DNA from: Isoetes taiwanensis | Lineage: Eukaryota > Streptophyta > Lycopodiopsida > Isoetales > Isoetaceae | Direction of reading: 5' to 3' | NCBI GenBank assembly: GCA_021234155.1 | Contig: JAJEKV010000005.1 | Span: forward strand, 4,156,952 to 4,220,951 | Length of the DNA: 64,000 nucleotides | In this document: positions 13,043-26,374 of the stretch, one piece after another | How positions within the stretch are numbered: position 1 is the stretch's first letter | Layout of the letters: every line of letters begins with the position of its first letter | Program-made: the position numbers and the translations under genes | The notes under the pieces: model-generated | Told to the model about the DNA's origin: nothing | The model's input: the letters and a program-made list of their open reading frames with translations, nothing else | Database searches by the model: none

Positions 13043-13437
13043 ATGGCTCAGGTAAACTATAAATACCTTACGCCCATTGAATCAGCCAACCGCGAGGGAC
13101 CCTTCTTTTCGTTATAAATTTGATCGTGCATTTGTTACAGAATGGGGCCAATGGAATGCCTGAAGAAGAGCAACAATGATTTTATTGTAGGCATAGCGGA
13201 TTGCTCTGGAGGCGATTCAATTTCATCTTTCGCTGCGGAACTATAGTGCGAGACTATGGGCTCAAGTTGCTTTCACGGCTTTTTAGGCGGGATCTCAATT
13301 ACAGGCAATTCTGGGGAAGTGCTTGGGAAGGGTTGGGAAGAGGTTGCATAATCTATGCCATGTAAAGGATCAAATTACCCACTGTGAAACCGCCCTAGGT
13401 TTAATACTTAGGCTTTTGGGCGGCTTTATGCTTGAAT
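13043..13437 (+). pseudogene. Possible decayed spliced reading frame
   Basis: An ATG followed two codons later by a GT donor (CAG then GTAAAC) at about 13,043-13,049 could join an acceptor near 13,139 (TTGTTACAG). That gives a short Glu/Gln-rich start that ends at a TGA. A separate plus frame from about 13,198 runs with one internal TAG to the TGA near 13,440, and its composition is protein-like (RIALEAIQFHLS start). No domain is recognised and the pieces may not belong together. Confidence 0.25.
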
Positions 13438-13661
13438 GATGGCGGTGGCAACCCTAATGATGACTTATTGTCATTAGATCACACTTGAAAATGTAAGCAT
13501 GCTGCGAGGCGGGTGAAGGCTGTGCTGCGGATTCTATGATCAAATCAACCCGGAACTGGGTGATCTTTGGCCAGTTCACGTGATTTAATCAGCGAACGGG
13601 CAAGCTATTCATATCCCGAGAAAAGAGCGCGATTATCGCCTATTCGTATCGGAAGAACACG

Positions 13662-13723
13662 CGGTTATTACGCCCGAAAAGAGATATCATGCCGATTATT
13701 ACGCGCCAGAAGGATATCAAAAC
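13662..13723. repeat. Imperfect direct duplication, about 31 bp twice
   Basis: Two adjacent units read GTTATTACGCCCGAAAAG and GATTATTACGCGCCAGAAG, and each ends GATATCA. Confidence 0.75.
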
Positions 13724-16700
13724 CAAGCAGTTTAATTGTAGGTGTAAATAGTTGGTGGCCTTTGTGGCTCTGATTGCCTATTCTTTGGCATCTTGGCATG
13801 GTATTTTTACCAAGCACCATCGTAACAAAAAGATGCGGTTCTTTGGAATGATAATACATGGGCTATGAAAATAAAGCTCTCGATCTATTACAGCCAGACC
13901 CATCAATGGATTGCTTCCAATCCGATTTAGAGATATCACGTGTTCATGTAATACATTTAGAATATACGATTTATAATGTTTGTTTTAAGTTTGATATTTA
14001 GGAGAGAGCAGATTTGATATATAATGTCTTTTAAGTTTGATGTTATGCAGTGACTTAAAATCTGCGGCGTGTCTTTGAGCTGCAGCTTGGGCACAAAACT
14101 TCCAGAGTTAGACAAATTTCTCCATCCTAAGTCCATTATGGCTATTTTTGGATTTAATTAGGAGATAAACAATTGCATCTACTTCCTTCAAAGATTAGCT
14201 TAATTCCAACGAATAGATTTTGAATCCTTTTCATCTTGAGATACTTGAAGGTGGTAGCATTTATCAATTGGAAGGATCATCAATCCTTGCTGAAGTTTTA
14301 TTTCCATTAAAAAATATTGAAACACTTGGGTTTTGGAGCGATCAAACCCAAACTTTTACATGTAACAAGTTTGCATATTTAATGCAAAAGCACTCCAAAA
14401 GCAATTTTGTTGCATCTCTATTTCTTTTCATCATGTAAATAGTCATGGCAATAAGAAAAGCTTCATGGTGTTCTCTAGCGATATAAAAAAGGGCTGAACA
14501 TATTAAGCTTGAAGCCAAAAGGGCCATGGAAGCAGAGCCTTCTATATACATAGTAGATGCTATCTTGAGCGATCTTAGCACCTGGTCATAAACTAAATGT
14601 GAACTATGGAATCTCATTTACAATTATGATTTGTCTGATTGGAAGTTCTTGTATGTTGTCATAGTGGCAGAAATTTTACTTCCGGGTTTAGGGTTTTCTT
14701 TGTAATAGCAGTCTTTCTCAAGTATTTCAAATAAATTACACCTTATGGTTCTTTGTAATCTATTCATCACAGATATAGGCGGGGGATTAGAAGGCAGGCG
14801 GGGATCACATTAGGTAGCGCCACCAGAGTTCCATGAAGCCGATTAGGACATTCGGCGCTGACAGGTTAGTCCCCTCGTATAAGCCTAGGTTTTTAGTATA
14901 AGCTTAGGTTAGTTTTTGGATTAAGTAGTATAAGTTTAGGTTGGTCCATAGTGATAGCAAGGCTTGTCCGGATTTGTTCTCACTTCCCATTGAATGCGTG
15001 GGAAAGCGTAATATGCATCTAGATAAGTAGAGAAAACTTAATTTTTTTTTTGTCTATTGCTTTAGAGTTGTGTGAACTTAGAATTTTAGAATTCTTTGGG
15101 GCCCGAGCTCCATGGGTATTGGAGAATCGTCGAGCATTGATCCCCACCATCCACTGGGAGGACTCTACAAGGTCCCGGGATGAATAATTTTTGAGCTTTT
15201 GAGGTTGCACACACATACACGCCAGGGAGACGGGGTGGTGGGGTCTAGGTATGGATCTTGTGAAAAGCACCCACGAGGCGGCATAGGGAGGTACCATGGG
15301 TGAAACCGGCCGTGGTGCGTGGAATATCGAGGGACGAGGGCGGTGATGAGGAGGAGGGCAGCCGTGCAGGTAGGGACAGATGTGCGAGGCGGAGTATCTA
15401 GTATCCCACGGCGGAGGCGCAGCTTCTGACTAGAGTCCACAGGAGCCGGGTGAGTAAGCTGAGTGGGAGGGCATTGAGAGGCGGTAGAGGCTGAGGTAAG
15501 AGAGTAGAGGTAGGCCAAGGCGAAGGCCGGGGCAGAGGATAGGCACGATGGGGATGTAAGCTGAGTGAGAGAGTGTCGAGGAAGGCGGTGGCGATGGACC
15601 CCATTGGTGTGGAGGCTCACATGGAGGAACATGGGCTTATCACGCCTTATGCCTCCGGCAGGATTAAAGCGAAGATCGGTCATAAGGCATGGACATTTGT
15701 CGTATGACGGTCATGGCATTATAATATACCAGGCGATGTGAGACTTTCTATCTAGCGCGGTCTTTGTCGCACGGAGGATGGAGAAAACCCGGGCCGAGAG
15801 CAGGCCCCCTACGGTTGAGGCTAGACGGCTTTAGGCCTCGACAGTTACGTAGGATTACGAGGGAGATTGCCCACGACGCTCTGAGTGGCGGTACATAGTT
15901 TTTGTACCCATGTGCGGAGAGAAGGCAGCCCGAAGGGGTGAGGTGTTGGATCTTGTAGAGGCCTATGTCACGAGTTTCTATTGGTGGCAGGTAAGAGTTC
16001 TAGATCACGACATCGGTGGTTGGTTTACAGGAACCGCTGCATGAGGTTCACCATGTGTAAGTGCGTGATCATGTCTTTGTGTGGTATCACAATGCTTGTT
16101 TTCTGTTTATGCTTTGCATACATACGGGACTAATGGGCACTTGACATGCGGCGAGGATGCGATGAAGTGTGTTGCATGGACCCATTTCTGCAGCGGGCAT
16201 ACCTTTAAGTGGTGGATCCGGCACCTGACGGAAGTGTCGCCATCCTTGAATCCTTTATTCCGTGATACATATGGTCCAGCGGTGGATTGGAGGCGGAGAC
16301 TAAAGCGGTGTTTTTGGCCCATTAAGTGCATGGGTGAGTGTTAGTGGAATGTATGCCTTATTCTATGCATGTTTATATGTTTAGGGTAACATCTCTTTGT
16401 ATCATGATAGTTCCCATTGGTGGTTATGCGTCCTCGCTTTCGAGACCTTGGCGATTCTCCACCCTTGGGGACATCGAGATGTGCAAACATCACGGTTGTG
16501 TTTGATTCTGCGGGCATGGAAGTGGTGAAGCGTTGTACCATTGTCGGTGACAGGTATATAAATTGCTTGCTTGTAAGAATCCGGTGTGGAATGGATGTTT
16601 ATAATGCTAGATCCATATCTACGAGGATGGTAGGATTTACCTCTGATTAAGAGGGCATGGGGAGGTAGGATGGGCTTTTCGTTATCGGGCGTGGGCGTGC

Positions 16701-17329
16701 CTAGCGAGGTTGATGCAGCGGGTTCGCGCGGCGTCCGTGAAAGCTTTGACCATCGCGCAGCTTGTTGGCAAATAGTTTCTTTATTAGGATTACATTGATG
16801 GGACCTGCGTCTAGTCTTTCAGGTACATCACAATAAGGCACTTAATTTCTCTTCTTTTGCACATGATGACTTGGTATCCATACTAACACTTCACATGATT
16901 TTCTTTTTACTGGGATGAATTGGTTTAACCCTTCTCCTTGAATCGAGGAAGCGATAGAATATATCCCCTCTGCCTATTCTTCCGTTATTGTATGCATTGT
17001 GGCTTTCTCATATAGGCAGGGGTTATGACTCTATGTATCCAAAACACTTATACATTTATAAGTACTTTAGGTTTGCTTGCATTTATCAAATACTTAAGTT
17101 TGTTCTTTCATATTACATTTATCATTTACTTAAGTTTGTTTCTTTTTTTTCTTTTGGTCTCTTAGTACTGACGGAAGAATATTTTCAAAGAGACAAAGGT
17201 TATTACCGTCGAGATTATAAGCGAGCGCCGGTGCCATGATGCAGCAAGCAGCCAGAACATGCAACTTCACCGTATGCACTGTCGAGGTTTCCTAACTGCA
17301 TGTAGAGCCTAACCTATTTTCCACTCCTC
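13724..17329. other. No gene recognised; GC-richer 15.0-16.7 kb
   Basis: The 15.0-16.7 kb part is distinctly GC-richer. It contains a 172-codon minus frame (15,165-15,683) that is Pro/Ser/Thr/Leu-rich, overlaps another frame and has no motif. Three copies of AGTATAAG followed by a TAGGTT word lie at about 14,877-14,951. Around 17,040-17,150, ATTTATCA..TACTTAAGTTTG recurs. Nothing was firm enough to call a gene. Confidence 0.45.
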
Positions 17330-17860
17330 CATGTGAGGAAACCTAAACACAATTTTCCTCAATTTTGTGAAACCCTTCCTCCTATGGAAACCCTTTCAAT
17401 TTCCATTCACAGAAGTTAGGAAAGGTTTCTCCACTCAAATACAGGAATTTGAGTCAAATTTTTGGAATGGCAGTGCACCGATGGGGCGTCCATGCTTAAA
17501 TATAAAGGCGTAAATTGGCGGAAAGTGGCCATAAAGAAGGCTCGTGGTAAATATTTAAAATAAATACTTTTTGGCAGAGCCCTTCCATTTTCCATGGAAG
17601 CCTTCGACTTTTCCAATACTTCAGGAAACCCTTCAGGAAACTCCATGGAAACCCGCCAGGGTTTTAGTGGAAACGTGGGTTTCCAATTTACGGAAAGCGG
17701 GAAGGGTTTCCGCGGAAACCGCCAGGGTTTTATTGGAAACACGGAAGGTTTCCTAAAACCGGAAGAGTTTCCGCCAGAGAAAGCGAGAAGAATTTCGATA
17801 AACACCGGAAGGGTTTCCATTAAAACCCGGAAGGGTTTCCGTGGGAGGCCAACCAAATCG
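17330..17860. repeat. Self-complementary minisatellite, GGAAACCC/GGGTTTCC
   Basis: Dozens of short words reading GGAAACC or its complement GGTTTCC, often joined by CTTCC or CCGG, fill the region. They are densest at 17,600-17,850. Because the unit is nearly its own reverse complement, either strand could fold into serial hairpins. Two long frames on opposite strands (17,416-17,922 minus and 17,594-18,022 plus) result from the repeat and are not called as genes. Confidence 0.8.
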
Positions 17861-20800
17861 GGCGTACTTAGAACCATCGTAAAAAATGCGTGGCAATGTT
17901 TTTTTCTCGCATATCGCGCCATAACTTTTCAAAATACCAGAGTTCCTCTCATTTTGAAAGGGGACGGCGCCGTTGCTTGGGCTTCGATTTTGTGCTTGGG
18001 AGCTCGTCCGCCAGATTGCTGATTCCGTAGTGGCAGGTTGGATCTAGACTCATTTTGATTATGGGGAGTTGATTGTGCCAAACCCTAATCTCTGCAGAGG
18101 ATCTGGCATCTAGTCCTGCAATACCTGGCATTGCAACAGCTATTTACGTGAAGGGCCATGGTTGAAGACTTTCTTTTGCGTTTCTAGAGCTGCGAATTAA
18201 ATTACTTGCAGTACCGACATGAGCTCTTAGGCTGTCTCTGCCTTTTCCGATCTGCTCTCTGCTTTGTCAAGCGCAGGATGTGCTTAATTTGACATTAAAA
18301 AGCCCGATACAGGTTGGTTGGACATGTTGACAATCTTTCTTCTCTCTGGCATTTATCTTATTTGTATTTGGCTCCCTAGGATCTGCATCATAGATCTTTA
18401 TCTTATTTTGGATCCTCATCATAGACGTTGCTTTAATTCAAAATGGATGAATGACGTTTTAAATGCAAACAAACTGAAGGTACTAAGTTCCTTGAATTTA
18501 TGAAGTTTGCCTGATAAATCAAAGACGTGCCATGAACCTCGGGCAGGTTTGTAACAAGCAACAAGAAGCAATGATGGATTTATGACTGCAGAAAATACCA
18601 CCACAGTTTTACTCAATGTGCAAAGATATATTAGGTGTATCTAACAGGCCTTCCTAAGAGGTTCAGGCATTTAGACTGGCAACTATTCAGATGTTTGGTT
18701 TTACATAGTTGTATAGGATTTGAAAAATGAAAAGAGAAGTTAAGAAAGTAGCAGTTTACTTACAACCTTCCCAGAAAAACTTTCAAGATTTTTGCTTAAC
18801 CTTGTCCAAATAAAGCACTTGTCGAGCAGTTGAAGGTGCGGGCAGGCAGTACAGTCTCTATCATATTGTGGAGCTATTTTCTGGAATATAGACTGAAGAT
18901 CTCCTGTTGTGCTTTAATATTTTTAAAATTAAATGTATAATACAAGTAAGTCATAGCTCACATCAGCCAAAAGATGATTAATAGCAACTAAAATTGCTGT
19001 CTAACAAATTTAGCCTTTTCAAAACTGTTATTTTCATGTTTATGATAATTCAGGATACTGAAATTGTTATGAATGTGAGCATGAACATGTGGTTGGAAGA
19101 TCCATGTAAGAGTTGATTAAATGTGTTAAAACATACTGATTTCCGAGCTCATATTATGGAATAGAGAAACGTTTAAGGTCGAGCTAGCATTCATATTCTT
19201 GAGGTTCTTATTTACTGGATCACTGGCCTACCCCAGGAATTATGAACTGTCATGGGAATACCCCAAAGGTAATTGAGATAGTACAGAGGTCATTTGTAGG
19301 GTTGCAATGCAAGGCATGTTTTTCAGAATGACGGAGCACTTTTATCACTTCTGCATCATTGCTGTCATTTTGTTGTTGACAAACCTGAGCTTTTTTTAAA
19401 AGGTTTCTAAGTTATGACAGGATGTTTCTGGCTCCTATAAGGACAAGACTGGGTGAACAAAAAGGTCAGGATTATGAAGTTGCAGCCGAGGAAGTACTAT
19501 TTACATGGCTTCAAGCTTGACTTCTATTCAGGCATGAAAAAACTGATATCATGCTTTTTTTATACTTAACAGACATCTTTACGGAACAATCTTTATCCAA
19601 GTCAACAATAGATGCAACCTCAAGGACGAGCAGCAAGTTAACCATGCCCAGCCTTGGAATGAGAATGACACATGGACTATCAAACTAACCTCCAAAAATG
19701 AAGAATGGCGTACCAGTGCCTCTATTCTCATGATCACTTTTTATTTACCTGGGTATGTTACATATCACAATCAGATGTCACAAGCGAACTCGAATTCCTA
19801 CATTTTATGAAGCAGCTGCTGTTTTCTGAGGTGCCGAAAGGCTGTCACCTTGGTTTATATGATGTCTTAATATCCTCTTATTTCTGCAATCTTCTGCGGT
19901 GCCAAAGCTAACTTATGCAAATATGTTGTACTATTTTCTTTTCTTTTTGTTTCCACAAGTGGTAAGAATGTGTTTACATCCATTGGTTACTAGCATTTTA
20001 ATGCATACATTGTCATTTTGTTCATCTATCTTGCTTGCAAATAGAAAGCTTTACCTTTTTCTCTAGCACGTGGAGCTACATTTGATCGTTTAAGCCCTCC
20101 ACCAAAAGTTACTGATGCTGGGTACTCAAATCAACTTTAGATGTTCTGGTACGGAGCGGTCTTAAACCACCCATTTTGAGTCAACAAGGGTATCAATTTG
20201 GTTAGTCCATTTCGTGTTTAGCAGCATTATCATTACTGAATATGGGTTGATTTGATCCTCTAACCCTCCACAAAAAAGTTGCAGTCATATTTAGTTGCTC
20301 AAATCCAACTTTAGACGTTCGCAAAATTTTGAGCCAGTGTAGAAGCCCATGCACTTTGAGTCCAGAAGGGTATCAATTTGGTTAGTCCATCACTTTCTCA
20401 AATCAACTTTGAGGTGTTTTGCTTAGCATTATCAATTCTTTGAATATGGGTTGAAAGAGGGCAAACGACTCTTAGCATCAAAAGTCTTTATATGGTTGAC
20501 TTTACAGGAACCATGCTCCATGACCATTTCACATTTAAGTCCCACTAGTCCACCACCTGTTCGGAATACCAGTGGGCTAGCTGATTATATCACTTGCCAC
20601 TTGGGATATTTGACTGTCAAATATTCTTTGGCAGAATTTTGGACTCTAAGTCCACAGTTCCATATTGAATTCTTCTGCAAGAGACACGGTTGTTAACCCT
20701 TCAAGGGGCTATGTTTGAAAAACACATTATTAGAAAGTGGTCAATACGGGAGGCAATGGCCCTCCAAACCTTGCCTACACAATGTCCATAGGTTCGCAAT

Positions 20801-23637
20801 GCCTTTAAGCATGTTGGAAGGAGAAATGAGCCGTTTGACCAAGTGGAATGTGTAGGAATAGAGGTGCGCACAGGGCAATAATGAAGACCACAATTACCTA
20901 ATGCAGTATCTTGATGCATGCTTCTTTAGTAAGTTTTGGGATGTTGGAGCTTTGGAACTGGTGAAGACAGCACAATACAAAGCCCAGATTAATCCTACGC
21001 TTGTCAGGTGTCCACAACAGCATTTGCTAGTGCATTTGTTCATGAAGGCGTTATTATTACGCCGCGAAGGCATACCGTAGCGAAACCAGGGCAGACAGGC
21101 TGAGGATTCGGCGTAGATAGGATGTCAATGTTGCCAAGTAGTTGTTATTAAAGACGAGTGCCGCACTCTTCAAAATTGCCCAGCCTTTGGGCCTATCAGG
21201 GCAAGTTATGCCGGGTTGATTCTACCTAACCAATCGATGCATGTGATGTTGAAGGTGGCTTCAATGGGGTCCTAGCATGATACTGGCAAGAGGTAGTGGA
21301 CATGCGAACTCAGTTGAGTCCTCAGCCATTATATTAAAATGTATAAAATGTACATTTTATCAGCAAACCTATTATTATAAAAGGTTTTCTCACCGAAACT
21401 TAACCCAGGCGAATTTTATAAATCACAGACGATGGAAACATCTGTTGTATTCTTTGTTTGGTCTCCTTGGAGAAAAATTAGGGCCAGTATATTCCTTCAT
21501 AATAACGTACTCTTGAACTGAAACCCTAATGAAATGCTTGGTTGGAGAGGCAACACCATGAAAGGCTGACATATACTTGGCTCCACCATTTGACTTGTGT
21601 GGTTTTACAACCCTTTTTAATACGTACCAACTGTGAATGTCAAAGTTCCTCTCAATATAAGCACGCGTGCATGGTCGGTGGTAGGATCTCGCGATTTATG
21701 AATAAAATGACTACAGAATTCATGGTTTATTAAAACTCCCAACGGTAGCCTTGCATCTGAGAGGAATGTTTACTGCTACTTAACAATTCTTTTGTTTCTT
21801 TGTACAACCCAAGTTCAACTGAAAAATCTTCCAAGGGTAGAACAAAGTTCTCCGATGATAACCATTGCCTTTGTTTACAGTGATTATTTGATTATTGAAG
21901 GTTCTCCATGAGATTGTACACTGATTGGCTTAGATTACAGAACCCTAGTAGCATGAAGACCAACAAAGAACCGGAGCTAAAATTTACCATGAAATGGAGT
22001 AGAAATTATGACGACCATATAGGTTCGTGACAGAAACATGGACTTACAATTAACCAAGGGTAAACTTGGCCAAAGAGGTACGGATATACCGACCATCCTA
22101 AACTGGTAGTTGTAAAATTCATTTGTTTGTGTATACATCCTGAACTTTGATTTCTCAATGGTGTTGTAATGAGACGAGTCCAAAAGATGATGTAAAAGTT
22201 GGCAACAAATTGAATTAATGATTTTATCATGGAGTCCACCACTTCACTTAGGAGTGATGGTCATGATGAAAGAAATGTGTCATCTTAGAGAATGGTCCAA
22301 CAAGAAAACAAAGACTACTATGTTTATATATTTACACCATTTTATCTACTCGACCTTGATCCAGACTCCAAATTGAACTCAACTCCAATACCTCACGTTA
22401 TCATTGAGTAATTAACTTATTAACATAATTCTAAAATGCAAAGATGTGCATCTTATCAGCATTTGTTTGCTAGGGATGTAGAATATTTGGGTACTAGTTA
22501 GTGGGTATACTCAGTACTCAAAGGTATAAGTATGTAGAGCAGTCATCATTAGTGATTAACTTATTAACATAATGAGGATATTTGTCTTATCCAATATTTG
22601 ACGGCTTGTGTTCTCATCTTACATACAGATTCAGATATGAAATTGAATATGCTTTGGTTCATTCAACTTTGAATTCAAATGTGGAGGCTTTCTTTGGACA
22701 AGTACGTACTCATTTCCCATTTGTGTATAGCTTAAACCATTGAACAGCTTAAAGTGAGTGTACAAATTCCAGGATTTATAGCAGACATGCATTTGAGCTT
22801 TATGTACACCGAATTATCCCACAAACTCTGAGCCAATGCAAGGAAGAAGTGTGATATTACTAGGCATAAAATCTCAGCACTAACAGCAGGATTTCTTTTA
22901 CCATGTTATGTTGTTGTTAAGCGATGGACCCTAGCTTATAGCTTCAAGACCAGAGCATGGGTTTGCTGGAATGCTAAATAGCTGAATTTGAAGGAAATAG
23001 CTAACACTGTTCAGACAATAAGACTTGAATACAGACGAAGAAATTACTCAATGAATAACTTCTTACCCAATAGGCATTGTATGCAAACAAAAGGTGCATA
23101 TGGGACTGCAGTTCCATTTGATAAAATAGTAAGAGCAAAACAGCTCCGCCCAGAGATTGATACATGCGTGCGCTCGTATCTTTGGGCTCGATCTAGTTCT
23201 GGCTCCTTTCCAATAATTCCTAGTCTGTATCAGCAGTAGGTTGACCCTCGATTGCAAATCAAGCGTATGTATGATAATGTCTTGTATGGATGAATAAACA
23301 CTTAAGCTCCATGAAGTAAATATAGCGAGGTTCATTCCTGCAATGGTAGCTTCCTCAGAGCGCCCACTAAACCACTTTCAAGTAAAAAAATTCTGCATTT
23401 ACCCATGCAGTATTTGTCTATGTGAATATCAAGAGGTCTCATTATGCATTTCAATAATGTAACATATAACTGAACGTAAACATTTGAGGATACTGAATGA
23501 GATGTGCAGTCCCCTTCCTGCAGCACATAAAGCATGTCTCGTCTAAAAATGCAAAGTTTCTTGGTGTTTTACAACAAGGGATTATCCGGATTTATGTACA
23601 GCAGCTTCTGTGTGCAATGTAATAAAGGGATTAAAAT
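17861..23637. other. Intron- or spacer-like DNA with local duplications
   Basis: No coding block is convincing. A roughly 160-180-bp direct duplication spans about 20,095-20,440; both halves contain GGGTATCAATTTGGTTAG and GAATATGGGTTGA. A shorter duplication at about 22,400-22,600 shares ATTAACTTATTAACATAAT. The plus frame at 22,988-23,239 is open for 83 codons without a motif. T-rich tracts suggest intronic DNA of a large gene, possibly the exon-like blocks at 23.6-25.0 kb. Confidence 0.45.
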
Positions 23638-23642
23638 CTTAC

Positions 23643-25005
23643 CTCGAGATTGGAATTTCATATAGGCAGTGATATTGTACATAGATGTCCCGAAGGATAG
23701 TCCAAGCATCATCATATCAGTCTTGTGTTTGTGACAGCTTAAAGTATCACCTTCTGTTTGATACCCTTTAAGACCACAAAGGCAAAACAAAGAATTGGTT
23801 ACATCATTGATTTGAATATCTAACACAAATTACAGCCATAACTGCGTGGTGTGCATGCCAAGGCATACAACCATAAACAGAAAACACACAAAACTAACCT
23901 GCAGAATCCGGGTTAGAGATTGTGTTGGCTTCCATCAAATCAATCTGACTGTAGCCCCTTTCAAAAGTATCTTTCCTTTGACTTTGGGCTTTGGTGGTTC
24001 AGATCTGCATCATCAGCATCAAAGGGAACGGAAGCTTCTTCTACTACTCCATACTCATTTTCTGCTGGGTCTCAGCGTTTTGTTCGCCCGATCACTACAA
24101 CATTTGTAGGCGCTCTGAACTGCATGATGTTTCCATTTTCATAAAGTACTAACTGCGAGCTGTCATTAGAACTTCAGTAACCATAAGAGGTAATGATGGT
24201 GGTGGTGGCATTTGGTTTTAGGAGACCCTTCATCTAGCGTTTGGGAAAACATTATCCTACATGAACCCAATACTTTCATAAGCTTATCTTTTACAATAAC
24301 ACCGTGCCATATTCAAAACTTTAAAAGTATTGACTTTCAATCTGAGGGAAAAGACATGAATATCAAGGGAGAAGACATGGATATCGCTTGTGTAGGGTGT
24401 CCTGCCAGGTTATAGCTGCTTAAATCATGTGAACCTATTCTAAATGTAGCTCTTTTTCTCAATATCAGCCTACAGTTTATATATTTTGAAGAGTAGATTC
24501 TGATACTCGTGATTTCTAGCCAGAAAAGAAACCGATAGAGTGATTCCTAAAAGGTAGCTGATTGCTTCGAATTGTATTCAGTGTGAAACCCTAATACAAC
24601 TTTGAAATCCACTTGCTCGTCTCAGTAACCTACTTTAGGGCTATACCAAAACCATCTCATGAGGATATCTGACAAACTCGATAACCAAGTCCAAGATGTT
24701 TGTTGATATTCAAGAGAAAATAGTTAGATGAACACAATGCTAAAGCGCAGATCATCTAGATCCCAAGAATAAAAAAAAAACGCAGATGAGTCTTGCAAAA
24801 GCAGCAGACAACCACGGCAGCCAAATCCAATCCATTGCAAGAATGAATGAAAAATATAATCCACGAATTGCATAACAAGTTAAACAACGAATTTGCATGC
24901 GATTGGTTCATAATGGCATAATATGAAGCATCGAATGCGCAAAATATGCAAAGGAGAAGGAAAACATACCCTGTGAAAGCTGAAATCTGCAAACTTTCTG
25001 GACAT
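23643..25005 (-). pseudogene. Exon-like blocks of an unidentified, probably broken gene
   Basis: Three minus-strand blocks have exon features. At 25,005-24,970 an ATG opens twelve codons (MSRKFADFSFHR) ending at a GTATGT donor. At 24,159-23,899 an AG acceptor is followed by coding-like sequence (QLVLYENGNIMQFRA), then an in-frame TGA, then an acidic stretch (DPAENEYGVVEEAS) in the same frame. At about 23,770-23,643 a frame with LGLSFGTSMYNITAYM ends at CTCGAG before GTAAGA. Phases do not join directly, so exons are missing or the gene is decayed. The family is unknown to me. Confidence 0.3.
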
Positions 25006-25034
25006 AGCTGAAGATGAAGGGGCAAAAGCGGCCA

Positions 25035-26374
25035 CAAGGGGAGCTTTTAGAGGAGCTGGGACACCATGGTGAGATCGATCCGGGAGGCTGGTCTTCGGTC
25101 AAACCAGAGGGTTGGATTATAAAATATTCCTCAAGATTCTGTATCATGTCTCTATGAAATAGATGTTACATGCTTTTAACTTTTTGCAGTTCCAAGATCC
25201 CAAGCATTGTTCCTTTATGCCTTGCACAAGTGTCTTTCAAGGTTCTGCTGCATTTTTCTACAATACAACATTTTGTTTTTTTCCTAGTTGCTTTTATTCT
25301 ACTCCAGTTTATTCTATTCTATTCTATTCTTGCTAAAACAAGTTGGAAGCATACCTCCATACAGTACGATAAATGGTAGACCGTACCGTTCTAGTAATTG
25401 ATGTGGTGTCGAAATTGTTTGTAGCTGTGTAAGCAATTGTGTTCATATAGAGGACTCAAAGCTAATATATATCTATACCGCTTCTCCCATGGATATGATC
25501 TACTCCCCCACCTTATAGACATAAGTCCTTTTGGTGTGTCCTCACCCATCCGGGTCGGGACACCTGAGCGAGGAGCCAACCACGCTAGTGGCACACCATG
25601 CATCTAAACGCGCCCCCAGCGTAGATCAGAGTGGAATGAATAGAGAATGGTGCATACGGGTATCAACTTAGAGCTAATGGGCAAGCTTGCAGCCTAGATC
25701 ATTCAACATGTACCATCTTGAAAATTAAGGGTGAATGATGAGGGAGCAAAAGGAGTTTATAATGCACTATTTTGTTGCTTTGAAGATTTTACCAAGGGCA
25801 TTCGATCGGGTCCCAAGAAATAAGTTGGCAAAGTGGAGTTACTTAGAAGAACTCCCCAAACCACGTGCGTGAACATAAAGGGGTTGTTTTTGGGGCTTGT
25901 ACGTTTGTATACCTATGGTAAAATATACTTACTTTTTTATTTTGTGTTCTTCGTAGATTAACAAACAGGGGTGCTCTTGGCTGGGAACCAAGTATGGTAT
26001 GATATGGAAGAGAGCTTAGTGATTTGGCAACTTATTGGACATTTGCATATAAATATTGAAGCTTAATGTTCGAGATTGTGCACAAAGAATACGATAGACT
26101 CATATATTAAGCAAACATTATACTTCAATTCAATTTGAACATCAATTTTCTAGTAACTATTGTTATTTATCTATCTATCTATCTAATCTAATGTATATAT
26201 GTTCTTATGTTTTGTAAGCTTATCCGACCCGTTCATTGAGATCTATAGCTCCGCGTGGCTTTGGGGCGTATCCTATAGCTGAATGGCTTCAGGAGTTTCT
26301 ATATAGATTCTATATAGGCGATCCCTCACAGTCCCAGTTATTTAAGCATCTCGAGGTTGTTTTTGGGATATTGT
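25035..26374. other. No gene; contains (ATTCT)n and (TATC)n
   Basis: An ATTCT microsatellite lies at 25,309-25,330 without the SINE-like body seen at other copies. A TATC run lies at about 26,166-26,186. The 25,500-25,620 part is GC-richer and resembles repeat-derived sequence. No coding region is supported. Confidence 0.5.

Noticed and set aside
15165-15683. 172-codon minus-strand frame in a GC-rich patch
   Set aside because: It is Pro/Ser/Thr/Leu-rich, overlaps another frame, and shows no motif or splice evidence; GC-rich DNA lowers stop frequency.
17416-18022. Frames of 168 and 142 codons on opposite strands
   Set aside because: Both are produced by the self-complementary GGAAACC/GGTTTCC minisatellite.
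25309-25330. Another SINE-like copy at the ATTCT microsatellite
   Set aside because: The flanking sequence lacks the ACGTTAAAAA and GAGACCAA blocks present at the other copies.
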